In this document: one piece after another, positions 1 to 8,936 of the stretch | How the letters are laid out: each line of letters begins with the position of its first letter | Position numbering within the stretch: position 1 is the stretch's first letter | DNA from: Collinsella sp. An2 | Lineage (GTDB): Bacteria; Actinomycetota; Coriobacteriia; Coriobacteriales; Coriobacteriaceae | Assembly (NCBI RefSeq): GCF_002160065.1 | Contig: NZ_NFJW01000008.1 | Coordinates: 52,528-116,527, forward strand | DNA length: 64,000 nucleotides | Reading direction: 5' to 3' | The notes under the pieces: model-generated | What the model saw: the letters and a program-made list of their open reading frames with translations, nothing else | Databases searched by the model: none | Told to the model about the DNA's origin: nothing | Made by a program: the position numbers and the translations under genes

Positions 1-1098
1 TACTACGAGATCGAGTCCATCAACACACAGACCTTCCTGATCATGCTCGGCGCCTGTGTGTTCGCGCCGCTGCTTGCCATCATCCTGGAGCCCGACATGG
101 GCACCTGCCTCATCATCGGGGCCACGGTCTTCTGCATGGCGTATTTCGCAGGCTTTTCCTACAAGCTCATCGGATGCATCGTGGCAGTCGGTGTCGTCGC
201 GGTCCTTGTGCTCATCCTGTCATCGAGCTATCGCGCAGACCGCCTGTTCTTGGGCGACCCGTGGGAGGACCCGTACGACACGGGCTACCAAGCCACGCTT
301 GCCATCATGGCGTTCGCCTCGGGCGGGCTGTTCGGGCGCGGTGTCGGCAACTCCACGATGAAGTACAACTACCTGCCAGAAGCCCATAACGACTACATCT
401 TGGCCATCATCGGCGAGGAGCTGGGACTGGTGGGCACGCTGGCGTTTTTCGCCGTGTTCGCCGTCATGGTGTATGCCGCCTTCAAGATCGCCTGGCAGTC
501 GCCGAGCATCCAGGGGCGCCTCATCGCGTCGGGCTCGATCGTGCTCATCTCGATGCAGTTTCTCATCAACGTGCTCGGCATCCTGGGCGTGACGCCCATG
601 ACCGGCAAGACGCTCCCGTTCATCTCGTACGGCGGCTCGTCCATGATCGCCTCGCTCATCCTTATGGGGCTTATTCTCCGGGTGTCCATTGAGAGCAATC
701 CCAAGACCGTCTACGATGTGCGCCGCGACGACTTCGCCGTGGTGGACGAGAGTACCGCCGGCGAGGCGCATCCGCGCTCTTCCCGGTCGGGCGGCTTCAC
801 GGTGTTGGACGGGGCGTCCGGTCGTCCCGATGCGCGCACTCGTCGCGATGCAGACGCTGATGGCGGGCGCCGCGAGGGACGTCGCCCCTCGTCGGGCCGC
901 AACACGCCGCTTGCCTCCATGCGTTCGGATGCGCGCGGTGCAGCGAGCTCATCGGCGCGCTCGCGCATAGATTTGGGAAACGACCCCGCGGACCGGCTGC
1001 GTTCGAGCGGCCCGCGCGTGGGATACGACAGGGGAGGATACGCGCCCGGCGGCAGCCGGACGACCAGGTCGCCAAGGGGGAGACGCTATGACCGATAA
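1..1098 (+). CDS. ftsW: FtsW, septal peptidoglycan polymerase (5'-truncated by window edge)
   Basis: SEDS-family lipid II polymerase of the divisome, in the cytoplasmic membrane. The frame is open back to base 1, so the ATG at 43 is internal and the true start lies outside the window. The membrane part keeps family hallmarks: a loop with DPWEDPYDTGYQ, then LPEAHNDYILAIIGEELG, and the last helices with TGKTLPFISYGGSS. The final ~130 residues form a hydrophilic Arg/Gly/Ser/Asp-rich cytoplasmic tail that E. coli FtsW lacks. The stop overlaps murG by 11 bases, which suggests translational coupling. RodA is the alternative, but the position directly before murG-murC-murB-ftsQ-ftsZ favours FtsW. 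Confidence 0.93.
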   Translation, partial: YYEIESINTQTFLIMLGACVFAPLLAIILEPDMGTCLIIGATVFCMAYFAGFSYKLIGCIVAVGVVAVLVLILSSSYRADRLFLGDPWEDPYDTGYQATLAIMAFASGGLFGRGVGNSTMKYNYLPEAHNDYILAIIGEELGLVGTLAFFAVFAVMVYAAFKIAWQSPSIQGRLIASGSIVLISMQFLINVLGILGVTPMTGKTLPFISYGGSSMIASLILMGLILRVSIESNPKTVYDVRRDDFAVVDESTAGEAHPRSSRSGGFTVLDGASGRPDARTRRDADADGGRREGRRPSSGRNTPLASMRSDARGAASSSARSRIDLGNDPADRLRSSGPRVGYDRGGYAPGGSRTTRSPRGRRYDR

Positions 1099-2209
1099 GA
1101 GAAGGATCGCCATTGCGGCGGGAGGTACCGCAGGGCACGTGAACCCGGCCCTCGCGCTTGCAGAGGAGCTCCGTTCACGCGGGCACGAGGTGCGTTTCTT
1201 TGGCGAGACCCGTCGTCTTGAAGGCAAGCTGGTTCCTCAGGCGGGGTTTGCCTTCTATCCCGTCAACGTGACCGGCTTCGACCGTCAGAAGCCCTGGACG
1301 CTTGTGACCGCGCTCGTGCATCTGGCGCATGAAGAGCGCAGGCTCGTTCGCGCCTTCAAGGAAGATCCTTCGCTTCGTCCCGATGTGGTCATCGGCTTTG
1401 GTGCCTATGTCGAGCTCCCGCTTGTCCGCGCGGCGGCGCGCCTGGGCATTCCCTATGCGCTTCACGAGCAGAACTCGGTTCCGGGCCTTGCCAACAAGCA
1501 GTCCGCAAAGGGGGCCTCGCTTATCGGTATCGCCCAGCCAAGCGTGGCCGAGGTCTTCGAGAAGCACGGAGCCAATCCCGACGTGGTGAAGATGGTCGGA
1601 AATCCCGTGCGCGGCTCGGTCCTTGCCGGTGACCGCACCCGAGGTCGGGCATCGCTGGGCGTTCCCGCCGACGCCACGCTGCTGCTGGTTTTTGGCGGCT
1701 CGCTCGGGGCCCATCATATCAACACGCGCATGGTTGCCCTGAAGGACCGCCTGCTGGGGTTGGAGGGCGTGCACGTGCTGCACTCCACCGGCGCCGACGA
1801 CTACGATGCCACCGTGGCCGCCCTTGCGCTTACGCCCGAGGAGCGCGAACGCTATCACGTCGTGTCCTATATCGATGGCATGGGCGACGTCCTTGCCGCC
1901 TCGGATTTGGTGCTCTCGCGCTCGGGGGCTTCGTCGGTCGCCGAGATCGCTGCCCTTGCGGTACCTTCGGTTTTGGTGCCGTATCCGTTTGCGACGGCCG
2001 ACCATCAGACCACCAATGCCCGATATCTCGTGGACGCGGGCGCAGCGGTCATGTTCCCTGACGCCCAGATCGATTCTCAGGAGTTCGAGGAGCGCCTCGT
2101 GGGCCTGCTGTCCGACCCGGACGCCCGCGCTGCGATGCGCGAGGCCGCCCGCGGCCTTGGGCAGGACCGGGCGGCGGCCCGCCTCGCCGACGCGCTCGAG
2201 GAGCTTTAA
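1088..2209 (+). CDS. murG: MurG, UDP-GlcNAc:lipid I N-acetylglucosaminyltransferase
   Basis: Peripheral membrane GT-B glycosyltransferase that adds GlcNAc to lipid I to make lipid II, the substrate of FtsW. The 373-residue protein opens with the glycine-rich GGTAGHVNPALALA motif. It has HEQNSVPGLANK in the N-terminal domain and the donor-site region SRSGASSVAEIAALAVPSVL followed by PYPFATADHQ near the C terminus, all typical of MurG. Length is normal for the family. The ATG lies inside the end of ftsW, so the pair is probably coupled. It stands in the usual Gram-positive order before murC. Confidence 0.97.
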   Translation: MTDKRRIAIAAGGTAGHVNPALALAEELRSRGHEVRFFGETRRLEGKLVPQAGFAFYPVNVTGFDRQKPWTLVTALVHLAHEERRLVRAFKEDPSLRPDVVIGFGAYVELPLVRAAARLGIPYALHEQNSVPGLANKQSAKGASLIGIAQPSVAEVFEKHGANPDVVKMVGNPVRGSVLAGDRTRGRASLGVPADATLLLVFGGSLGAHHINTRMVALKDRLLGLEGVHVLHSTGADDYDATVAALALTPEERERYHVVSYIDGMGDVLAASDLVLSRSGASSVAEIAALAVPSVLVPYPFATADHQTTNARYLVDAGAAVMFPDAQIDSQEFEERLVGLLSDPDARAAMREAARGLGQDRAAARLADALEEL

Positions 2210-2308
2210 GCCACAAGTGCCGAAGACCCTGCTCGTCGCACGTCGCGTCAAGTTGCGGTAAAGTGTCAAGGATATGCATCGACCATATTCGAAGGGGAGT
2301 ATATCCGC

Positions 2309-3733
2309 ATGGCAGATACTTCGAGCGCGCCCACGGCATCGACCTTTAAGCGTGCGCATTTCATCGGCATCGGCGGCGCCGGCATGAGCGGCATTGCCCT
2401 CGTCTTGCACGAGCGCGGCTACGCCGTGAGCGGATCCGACCTCAAGACCTCGCGCTATATCCGCCAGCTCACCCGCGCTGGCGTCGACGTTCGCGTGGGA
2501 CATCACGCCGAGACCATCGACGAGCTTTCCCCGGACGTCGTGGTGGTCTCCACGGCCATTCCCGAGACCAACCCCGAGCTGGTACGCGCTCGCGAGCTGG
2601 GCATTCCCGTCTGGCCGCGCGCGAAGATGCTCTCTGCGCTGGGGCATGGGCATACTACCATCGCCATCGCGGGCACGCATGGCAAGACCACGACGTCTTC
2701 CATGTGCGCCACCATGCTCGACCGCATGGGCGAGGACCCGAGCTTCCTCATCGGCGGCATCGTCGAGGGATACGACACCAACGGGCGCAACGGCTCGGGC
2801 GATTTCTTCGTGTGCGAGGCCGACGAGTCGGACAGCTCGTTTCTCTACCTCGATCCCAACGTCGTGGTAGTCACCAACGTCGAGGCCGACCATCTTGACC
2901 ACTATGACTCGCTCGAGGACATCGAGCGGACCTTCGTTGAGTTCATGCGCCTGGTGGGCGAGGACGGCACCGTTATCGTATGCGGCGACACGCCGCATCT
3001 GGCGGAGCTTGCCCACTCGAGCGGTCGCCGTGTGGTGACCTACGGCACCGACTCCTCAAACGACGTCGTGTGCACGCCGCACGTCGTCCAGCATGAGCTT
3101 TCCGCCTCGTGCACCGTTCGCTTCCCGGACGGCTCTGAGCACCAGGTGTCCATCCAGGCGAACCCGGGCGTGCACAACCTGCTCAACGCCACCGCCGCGC
3201 TTACGGTAGCGCAGGCGCTCGGCCTCGATGTGGCCCGCGCTGCCGAGGCGCTCTCGGGCTTCAAGGGCGTTCGTCGTCGCTTCACGCACGTGGGGGACGT
3301 CGACGGCGTCACCGTGGTGGACGACTACGGCCATCATCCCACCGAGATCAAGGCGACGCTTGCGGCCGCGCGCTCGCTTGGCTTCAAGCACGTCGACGTC
3401 GTGTTCCAGCCGCATCGCTATTCGCGTCTGCAGGCGTTTGCCGACGACTTCGCCGACGCGTTTGCCGATGCCGACCGCCTTGTGCTCATCGACGTGTTCT
3501 CGGCCGGGGAGATGCCGATTCCCGGCGTCACGAGCCGCATGCTTGCCGACAAGGTGCGCACGCGCCATCCCGGCAAGGAGGTCATCTACGTGGGCGACCG
3601 GATGCTTGTGTCCAAGCGCCTTGCTGAGGTTGTCGAGCCGGGAGACCTGCTCATCACCATGGGCGCCGGCGACGTGACCACCGTCGGACCTGAGTTCATC
3701 GACTATAAGACCTCGTCCGCCAAGGCGGAGTAG
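2309..3733 (+). CDS. murC: MurC, UDP-N-acetylmuramate--L-alanine ligase
   Basis: Cytoplasmic ATP-dependent ligase that adds L-alanine to UDP-MurNAc, the first step of the stem peptide. The 474 residues show the Rossmann start GIGGAGMSGIALVLHERGY, the P-loop AGTHGKTTTSSM near residue 110, and the DDYGHHPTEIKATL and QPHRYSRLQAFADDF segments of the C-terminal domain. GAAGGGGAG lies upstream of the ATG. A 99-base gap separates it from murG and only 6 bases precede murB, so it is probably cotranscribed with both. Length is normal. Confidence 0.97.
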   Translation: MADTSSAPTASTFKRAHFIGIGGAGMSGIALVLHERGYAVSGSDLKTSRYIRQLTRAGVDVRVGHHAETIDELSPDVVVVSTAIPETNPELVRARELGIPVWPRAKMLSALGHGHTTIAIAGTHGKTTTSSMCATMLDRMGEDPSFLIGGIVEGYDTNGRNGSGDFFVCEADESDSSFLYLDPNVVVVTNVEADHLDHYDSLEDIERTFVEFMRLVGEDGTVIVCGDTPHLAELAHSSGRRVVTYGTDSSNDVVCTPHVVQHELSASCTVRFPDGSEHQVSIQANPGVHNLLNATAALTVAQALGLDVARAAEALSGFKGVRRRFTHVGDVDGVTVVDDYGHHPTEIKATLAAARSLGFKHVDVVFQPHRYSRLQAFADDFADAFADADRLVLIDVFSAGEMPIPGVTSRMLADKVRTRHPGKEVIYVGDRMLVSKRLAEVVEPGDLLITMGAGDVTTVGPEFIDYKTSSAKAE

Positions 3734-3739
3734 CCGGCC

Positions 3740-4651
3740 ATGGGATTGTTCAACGCCGTCATGTCGCTTTCCGGTGCCATCGACACCGATGTCATAGAGC
3801 AGGAGCGCCTTGCGCGCCACACCAGCTACCGCATCGGCGGCAAGGCGGCGCTGTTCATCACCTGCCACAGCTACCATGCACTGCGCCGCGCCATCGAGAC
3901 GCTCAACCGTGAGAGCGTGCCCTGGGTCATCATTGGGCGTGGGTCCAACCTGCTCGTTGCCGACGAGGGCTACGAGGGAGCGGTGGTCACCCTCGGGCGT
4001 GAGTTTATGCGCACGGTGCTTGCCGAGGACGGGCGTACCGTCACGGCGGGTGCGGGCGTGATTCTGGCGCGTCTGGTGAACGAGGTGTACTCCAAGGGGC
4101 TGTCCGGCCTCGAGTTTGCCATGGGCATACCGGGCACCATGGGCGGCGCGGTATCCATGAACGCGGGAACACGTACCGAGTGGATCGGCTCGGTCATCGA
4201 GGACGTCATGACTTACCAGCCTGGTCGCGGTATGCGTCACTACGCGCATGACGAGATTGCCTGGGGCTACCGTGAGTGCGGCTTGCCGCGCGACGAGATC
4301 GTGCTCGAGGCTACGCTGCGCCTACATCCTGCCGACAAGGGTGAGATTCGCGAGAAGATGGAGCGTTTCTTGGCGCGGCGTCGGCGTACGCAGCCGATTG
4401 GGAGCGCCACGTGCGGTTCGGTCTTCAAGAACCCACCTGAGGGAAGTGTGGGAAAGATGGTAGAGGACTGTGGATTGAAGGGTTTTTCCGTAGGCGGGGC
4501 AGAGGTGTCTCAGGTTCACGGTAACTTTATCATCAACACGGGCACCGCGACGGCCTCCGACGTTGCGGCGGTCATTCGACACGTCTATGGAAAGGTGCGG
4601 GAGGCGTATGGCGTCGAGCTTCAACCGGAAGTTAAATTCCTCGGGTTCTAG
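3740..4651 (+). CDS. murB: MurB, UDP-N-acetylenolpyruvoylglucosamine reductase
   Basis: FAD-dependent cytoplasmic enzyme that reduces UDP-GlcNAc-enolpyruvate to UDP-MurNAc using NADPH. The 303-residue, type II-like length lacks the E. coli C-terminal insert. Visible motifs are the FAD-binding WVIIGRGSNLLVADEGYEGA, then FAMGIPGTMGGAVSMNAGT, and the catalytic-region GSATCGSVFKNPPEGSVGK, which supplies the active-site Ser/Cys neighbourhood. QVHGNFIINTGTATA and a late Glu-containing ELQPEVKF close the protein. It follows murC by 6 bases, and its 3' end overlaps the start of ftsQ. Confidence 0.95.
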   Translation: MGLFNAVMSLSGAIDTDVIEQERLARHTSYRIGGKAALFITCHSYHALRRAIETLNRESVPWVIIGRGSNLLVADEGYEGAVVTLGREFMRTVLAEDGRTVTAGAGVILARLVNEVYSKGLSGLEFAMGIPGTMGGAVSMNAGTRTEWIGSVIEDVMTYQPGRGMRHYAHDEIAWGYRECGLPRDEIVLEATLRLHPADKGEIREKMERFLARRRRTQPIGSATCGSVFKNPPEGSVGKMVEDCGLKGFSVGGAEVSQVHGNFIINTGTATASDVAAVIRHVYGKVREAYGVELQPEVKFLGF

Positions 4652-6305
4652 CGCCTCGAAGCCCACCTTCCGCAAAGCCACGGGTTTGCGCCGACAGTCG
4701 GCGAACCTGCGTAGCAGCAAGAGCCGCCCGGCGAGCACGCCTGCTCCCGCGCCGGCTCGAAAACCCATCGGTTCCTATACCGCGACGCCCAAGCGCAAGC
4801 CTGCGCTCTCCACTAAGCAGGGGACAGCCTCGACCTCTCGCCGCGTCTCCGCGCCGAAGGGTTCCTCGGCGGTGCGCACTCCTGCGTCAAAGGCTGTCCA
4901 GCGTCCCGCCGCAAGACCCGCGACAAAGCCCGCTGCGAAGCCTGCGGCTATCTCTGTCGTGAAGGCTACGGCGAAGCCCGCCGTGAAGCCCACCAAGCGG
5001 GGTTCGGCGAAGGCCGCGGCCCTCCGCCCGCAAGCGTCGAGCGGGCACGTTGCGCCATCGTCCAAGGTCATCGGCTCGAAGATGCCGGCCGCGACCGCGC
5101 GCAAGCGCACCGCGCCGCGCATGACGCCCGGGCGTTCGCTTACCTCCGTTCCCACCTCGGGGCATAAGGTCGCGTCGAAGCCCACCTCTGCGGGCCGCAG
5201 CCCGTTGTCTGCCCTTGCTGCGCCCTTTGCGTTTTTGGGCAATGTCATCTCCCGCATCCCTCGTCCGCACCTTCCGGGCAAGGTGGTCGCCGCAGCGGCC
5301 GGCGCCCTCGTGCTGGTTGCCGTGGTTGCAATCGTCGTGGTCAACTCCGCCCTCTTCACGGCGACCAACGTCATCGTGAACGGCAGCGAGCACATTCCCC
5401 AGCAGACAGCCCAACAGCTCATCAAGGTGCCCGCCGGCACCACGCTGCTCAACGTCAACGAGTCGGCGATCGCCTCGTCGCTGGAGTCGAATCCTTGGGT
5501 GAGCGGGGTGACCATCGAGCGCGAGTTTCCCGACACGCTCGTGATCACGCCGACCGAATGGGACGTCTCGGCCATCGCCTATATCACGGCAAGCGACGTC
5601 GCGTGGGCCATTAGCAGCGATAACAAATGGATCTCGCCCGTCTCGCTCACCGTGACCGTCGACGCCGACGGCAACATCGTCTCCGATTCCGGCAGCGCCG
5701 CAGGAAGCACGCTTGGCAGTGACGCCGCATCGGGCGACGCCGCGGACGGAACCGACGCGGCAAGCGGTGACGACGCGACGTCGGAAGATCAAGCTTCCGG
5801 CACCGAGACCTCTGGGGACGACGCCGCTGCGACCGATGGAGACGCCTCCGGCGACACGTCGGACGGGACGGGCGACCAGGGCGCCGACACGACGGATGAG
5901 GGGGAGGTCACAAACAATCCCGACGGAACCCAGACGCTCACCGGTCTTGCTGCGGCGCAGGCCCTTGCGCGGCGTGACGGTGCGGTCCTGTTTACCGATA
6001 TCGCCTCCGACGTGGAGCCTGTCTCGGGCCAGGAGGTCACCTCCGAGGTGATTCTTGCGGGTCTCGAGTATGCACGCGGCTTCTCGAGCGACTTCATCGC
6101 GCAGATCAAAGAGATCTCGCTCACCTCGGAAGAGGCGATCTCGGCAGATCTGGACTCGGGTGTCGAGGTGTCGCTCGGCGAGCCCACCGACATCGCTCTC
6201 AAGGAGCGCGTGGTGACTCGTCTGCTCGAACAGGAGCAGGGTGTGACCTATATCAACGTCCGTACGCCCGACAACTATTCGTTCCGCAGTGCACCCGACA
6301 GTTGA
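4608..6305 (+). CDS. ftsQ: FtsQ/DivIB cell-division protein with POTRA domain and acidic low-complexity insert
   Basis: Bitopic divisome protein that links FtsB/FtsL to the septal synthases. The start at 4608 is chosen because GGAGG lies 4 bases upstream and the protein then begins MASSFNRKLNSS; the frame stays open further upstream inside murB. Residues 1-225 are a very basic Ala/Lys/Pro/Ser-rich cytoplasmic region. A single membrane helix covers about 226-250, followed by a POTRA domain of about 70 residues (FTATNVIVNGSEHIPQQTA through ESNPWVSGVTIEREFPDTL). Residues ~357-440 are an Asp/Ser/Gly/Thr/Ala-rich stretch inside the extracytoplasmic part. At about 565 residues it is roughly twice the usual family length. 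It overlaps murB by 44 bases. Confidence 0.88.
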   Translation: MASSFNRKLNSSGSSASKPTFRKATGLRRQSANLRSSKSRPASTPAPAPARKPIGSYTATPKRKPALSTKQGTASTSRRVSAPKGSSAVRTPASKAVQRPAARPATKPAAKPAAISVVKATAKPAVKPTKRGSAKAAALRPQASSGHVAPSSKVIGSKMPAATARKRTAPRMTPGRSLTSVPTSGHKVASKPTSAGRSPLSALAAPFAFLGNVISRIPRPHLPGKVVAAAAGALVLVAVVAIVVVNSALFTATNVIVNGSEHIPQQTAQQLIKVPAGTTLLNVNESAIASSLESNPWVSGVTIEREFPDTLVITPTEWDVSAIAYITASDVAWAISSDNKWISPVSLTVTVDADGNIVSDSGSAAGSTLGSDAASGDAADGTDAASGDDATSEDQASGTETSGDDAAATDGDASGDTSDGTGDQGADTTDEGEVTNNPDGTQTLTGLAAAQALARRDGAVLFTDIASDVEPVSGQEVTSEVILAGLEYARGFSSDFIAQIKEISLTSEEAISADLDSGVEVSLGEPTDIALKERVVTRLLEQEQGVTYINVRTPDNYSFRSAPDS

Positions 6306-6499
6306 TGACCGCATCTTTTCGGCGAACGGTTGCCGCCGCCACCTGCGCATTGTTCGCCAATTCCACAATCCAGGAGACCGGATTTGACCGCTACCTGCAT
6401 TTTGTGCAAATATAAGGCGGTCTACCTCGACGTTTCATGTAAACTTGAACCTTAGAGTTTGACATAGTTTCCCGCAGTACCGTTTATCGGAGGACCGAC
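6306..6499 (+). promoter_or_regulatory. ftsQ-ftsZ intergenic region with candidate ftsZ promoter
   Basis: This 194-base gap is AT-richer than its surroundings. A perfect TTGACA lies at 6459-6464, but the best matching -10 (GTTTAT, 6482-6487) is poor and sits next to the ribosome site GGAGG at 6489-6493. A second possibility is TTGACC at 6384-6389 with AAATAT about 18 bases on. A dedicated ftsZ promoter here is likely by context, but its exact position is uncertain. Confidence 0.35.
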
Positions 6500-7642
6500 A
6501 TGCACGAGAACGAGATCAACAATTATCTTGCCGTCATCAAAGTGGTCGGCGTCGGCGGCGGCGGTACCAACGCGGTCAACCGCATGATCGAAGAGGGCAT
6601 CCGCGGCGTCGAGTTCGTTGCCATTAACACCGACGCGCAGGCGCTTGCGATCTCGGATGCGGACATCAAGGTTCACATCGGAACCGACCTAACCCGTGGC
6701 CTTGGCGCTGGCGCGAACCCCGAGGTGGGTCGCAAGGCTGCCGACGAGTCCCGTGACGACATCGCCGAGGCCCTTGCAGGTGCCGACATGGTCTTCATCA
6801 CCGCCGGCGAGGGCGGCGGCACCGGTACCGGCGCTGCTCCCATCGTCGCCGACATCGCTATGAACGACGTCGGCGCGCTGACCGTTGCCGTTGTCACCAA
6901 GCCCTTCACCTTCGAAGGCCGCAAGCGCAAGCAGGCCGCCGAGGAGGGCATCCGCACGCTGTCCCAGAGCGTCGACACCCTCATCGTCATCCCGAACGAC
7001 CGCCTGCTCGCCACGGCCGAGAAGAAGACCACCATGCTCGAGGCCTTCTCCAACGCCGACGGCGTCCTGTCCCAGGGCACCCAGGGCATCACGGACCTCA
7101 TCACCGTGCCGGGCGTCATCAACCTGGACTTCGCTGACGTCAAGACCATCATGAAGCAGGCCGGTACGGCCATGATGGGCATCGGTACCGCCTCTGGCGA
7201 CAACCGCTCCGTGGACGCTGCCCAGCAGGCCATCTCCAGCCCGCTGCTCGAGAGCTCCATCGATGGCGCCACGCGCGTGCTGCTCTCCATCGCCGGCTCC
7301 AAGGACCTGGGTATCCAGGAGATCAACGACGCCGCCGACCTCGTTGCGAACGCCGTCGATCCCGAGGCCAACATCATCTTCGGTACCGTCGTCGACGAGT
7401 CTCTGGGCGATCAGGTGCGCATCACCGTCATCGCGACTGGCTTCTCCGACTCCAACGTCAACCGTCAGGACGACCTCTTCACCTCGAGCTCGTCGAAGTC
7501 GTCCGAGCGCGATTCGCTTGGCTCGCATGCGGCTCCCGCTCAGAAGGCTGCTCCGACGCGCAACATCGGTGGCACCGAGGTTCCCAACTTCGGTAACGAC
7601 CAGTTTGAGCTGCCCGACTTCCTGAAGCGTGGCTCGTTCTAA
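6500..7642 (+). CDS. ftsZ: FtsZ, tubulin-like cell-division GTPase
   Basis: Cytoplasmic GTPase that assembles the Z ring. The 380 residues show [13 protein letters not shown] in the nucleotide site, the tubulin signature [16 protein letters not shown], the T7-loop region [15 protein letters not shown], and a variable linker that ends in a conserved tail-like peptide (FELPDFLKR) for SepF/FtsA-type partners. No ftsA lies nearby, while sepF is encoded 3 kb downstream, as in Actinobacteria and Firmicutes. GGAGG precedes the ATG, and an intrinsic terminator follows at 7666-7699. Confidence 0.98.
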   Translation: MHENEINNYLAVIKVVGVGGGGTNAVNRMIEEGIRGVEFVAINTDAQALAISDADIKVHIGTDLTRGLGAGANPEVGRKAADESRDDIAEALAGADMVFITAGEGGGTGTGAAPIVADIAMNDVGALTVAVVTKPFTFEGRKRKQAAEEGIRTLSQSVDTLIVIPNDRLLATAEKKTTMLEAFSNADGVLSQGTQGITDLITVPGVINLDFADVKTIMKQAGTAMMGIGTASGDNRSVDAAQQAISSPLLESSIDGATRVLLSIAGSKDLGIQEINDAADLVANAVDPEANIIFGTVVDESLGDQVRITVIATGFSDSNVNRQDDLFTSSSSKSSERDSLGSHAAPAQKAAPTRNIGGTEVPNFGNDQFELPDFLKRGSF

Positions 7643-7665
7643 GAGCATTTACACGTCCGTTCCGG

Positions 7666-7699
7666 AGCCCCTGTCGTCATGCTGACGGCAGGGGCTTTT
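7666..7699 (+). terminator. Intrinsic terminator after ftsZ
   Basis: A 13-base-pair stem (AGCCCCTGTCGTC paired with GACGGCAGGGGCT, one G-U pair) with a 5-base loop is followed by TTTT. It sits 24 bases after the ftsZ stop and probably ends the division operon transcript. Confidence 0.85.
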
Positions 7700-7833
7700 G
7701 TGTGAGGGGCAGGCGTGTTGGAATCGTGAGCTGTGGCGTGGATGCGCCACTCTGGGTACATGTGCTGTGTACGTATGCGGTGGCGCACCTTGCCGAGGAG
7801 CGTCGGCGACACGATGGATAAGGAGGAGGAGTC

Positions 7834-8640
7834 ATGAAGAGTGACGGACGGGATATCTTGCAGCGGGTGACGCGGGGCGGTGTGACGCTTGTGGGCAACC
7901 TGGAGGGGCCGGTTCCCTTTGGGTTTACCGAGCGCACTGGCGGCGTCTCGTCTGCGCCGTATACGTCGCTCAACCTGGGCACCCATGTCGAGGATGATCC
8001 AGTTGCCGTGGCCGAGAACCGTCGGCGCGTGCTTGCCGCCCTTGGTGCCGAGCCGTTCGCAGATCGTCTGATCGTTCCCAACCAGGTGCACGGCTCCCAT
8101 ATCGTGACGATTGCCGACAACGCGCCTGCCGCCGTTGAGGTTGCGCGCGCCGAGGCGACCGCAGGGGCAGACGCCGTCGTATGCACCGCTTCCGACGTAC
8201 CTGTGCTTTTGTGTTTCGCCGACTGCGTGCCCGTGGTCCTCGTCGCTCCGTGCGCGTTTGCCGTTGTCCATTCGGGATGGAAAGGCACCGTCGCGGGTAT
8301 TGCGGGGTTGGCTGCGCGCGAGCTTGTCCGCGCGTCGGGATGCCGCCCTGAAGATATCCGGGCATATATCGGCCCCCATATCCTGGGTGACGAATACGAG
8401 GTCTCCGAGGAGCTTATGGAGCGTTTCCGCAATAGCTTCCCGAATACCCGGGTGGGGGAGGGCCGCCTGCTTGACCTCTCGGCATGCATTCGGGCGTCGC
8501 TGAGGGATGCCGGCGTGGCCGACGAGGACATCTGGGACACCGGCCTTTCCACCATGAAGGACAACGACCGCTTCTTCTCGTATCGGGCCGAGAACGGCAG
8601 GTGCGGGCGCCACGGCGCCATCGCCATGCTGCGCGGCTAG
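7834..8640 (+). CDS. pgeF: PgeF/YfiH, peptidoglycan-editing purine-nucleoside-active protein (laccase-domain fold)
   Basis: Member of the YfiH/PgeF (cytosolic multicopper-oxidase-like, DUF152) family, known both for removing misincorporated UDP-MurNAc-L-Ser and for purine nucleoside phosphorylase/adenosine deaminase activity. The 268-residue length is typical. Metal/active-site segments are visible: NQVHGSHIV (His), CFADCVPVVL (Cys) and AVVHSGWKGTVAGI (His), then YIGPHILGDEYEV. GGAGGAGGAG precedes the ATG at 7834. It follows the ftsZ terminator, the usual place for this gene in Gram-positive division clusters. Confidence 0.92.
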   Translation: MKSDGRDILQRVTRGGVTLVGNLEGPVPFGFTERTGGVSSAPYTSLNLGTHVEDDPVAVAENRRRVLAALGAEPFADRLIVPNQVHGSHIVTIADNAPAAVEVARAEATAGADAVVCTASDVPVLLCFADCVPVVLVAPCAFAVVHSGWKGTVAGIAGLAARELVRASGCRPEDIRAYIGPHILGDEYEVSEELMERFRNSFPNTRVGEGRLLDLSACIRASLRDAGVADEDIWDTGLSTMKDNDRFFSYRAENGRCGRHGAIAMLRG

Positions 8641-8765
8641 GACCTTCACCAATCAGTCTCTATGCGACAAGAACAAGGTGCTCTGCTAGGGCGGGACACC
8701 TTGTTGCGTGTATGGGAGACACCCTGCGATGGCGAGCTCATTGCAGACCGTTCGCTAGCCGTTTC

Positions 8766-8782
8766 CTTACAAATCCTTAATG
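8766..8782 (+). promoter_or_regulatory. Candidate Pho-box-like repeat upstream of phoU-like gene
   Basis: CTTACAA (8766) is followed 10 bases later by CTTAATG (8776). A -10-like TACACT begins 9 bases after the second half. A closely similar pair precedes the phosphate transporter at 14131. Shared sequence plus shared pathway suggest a phosphate-response regulator site; binding is inferred only. Confidence 0.4.
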
Positions 8783-8936
8783 GTGAGTTTCTACACTTAA
8801 CCAGGGTATGACAGCAGGCTCCCGCGTCTCGCGCGGCGACGTCCCGCGGGCCGTACCATCCGGTCGCTTTTAGGCGCCGGTTGCCGCCCCACGGGCGGAA
8901 GGCGCGTTTTGTGCACACACTGATTGGAGTTTTGAC

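Noticed and set aside
1175..3016. 613-codon minus-strand frame opposite murG/murC
   Set aside because: Shadow of two well-supported murein genes; composition is not protein-like.
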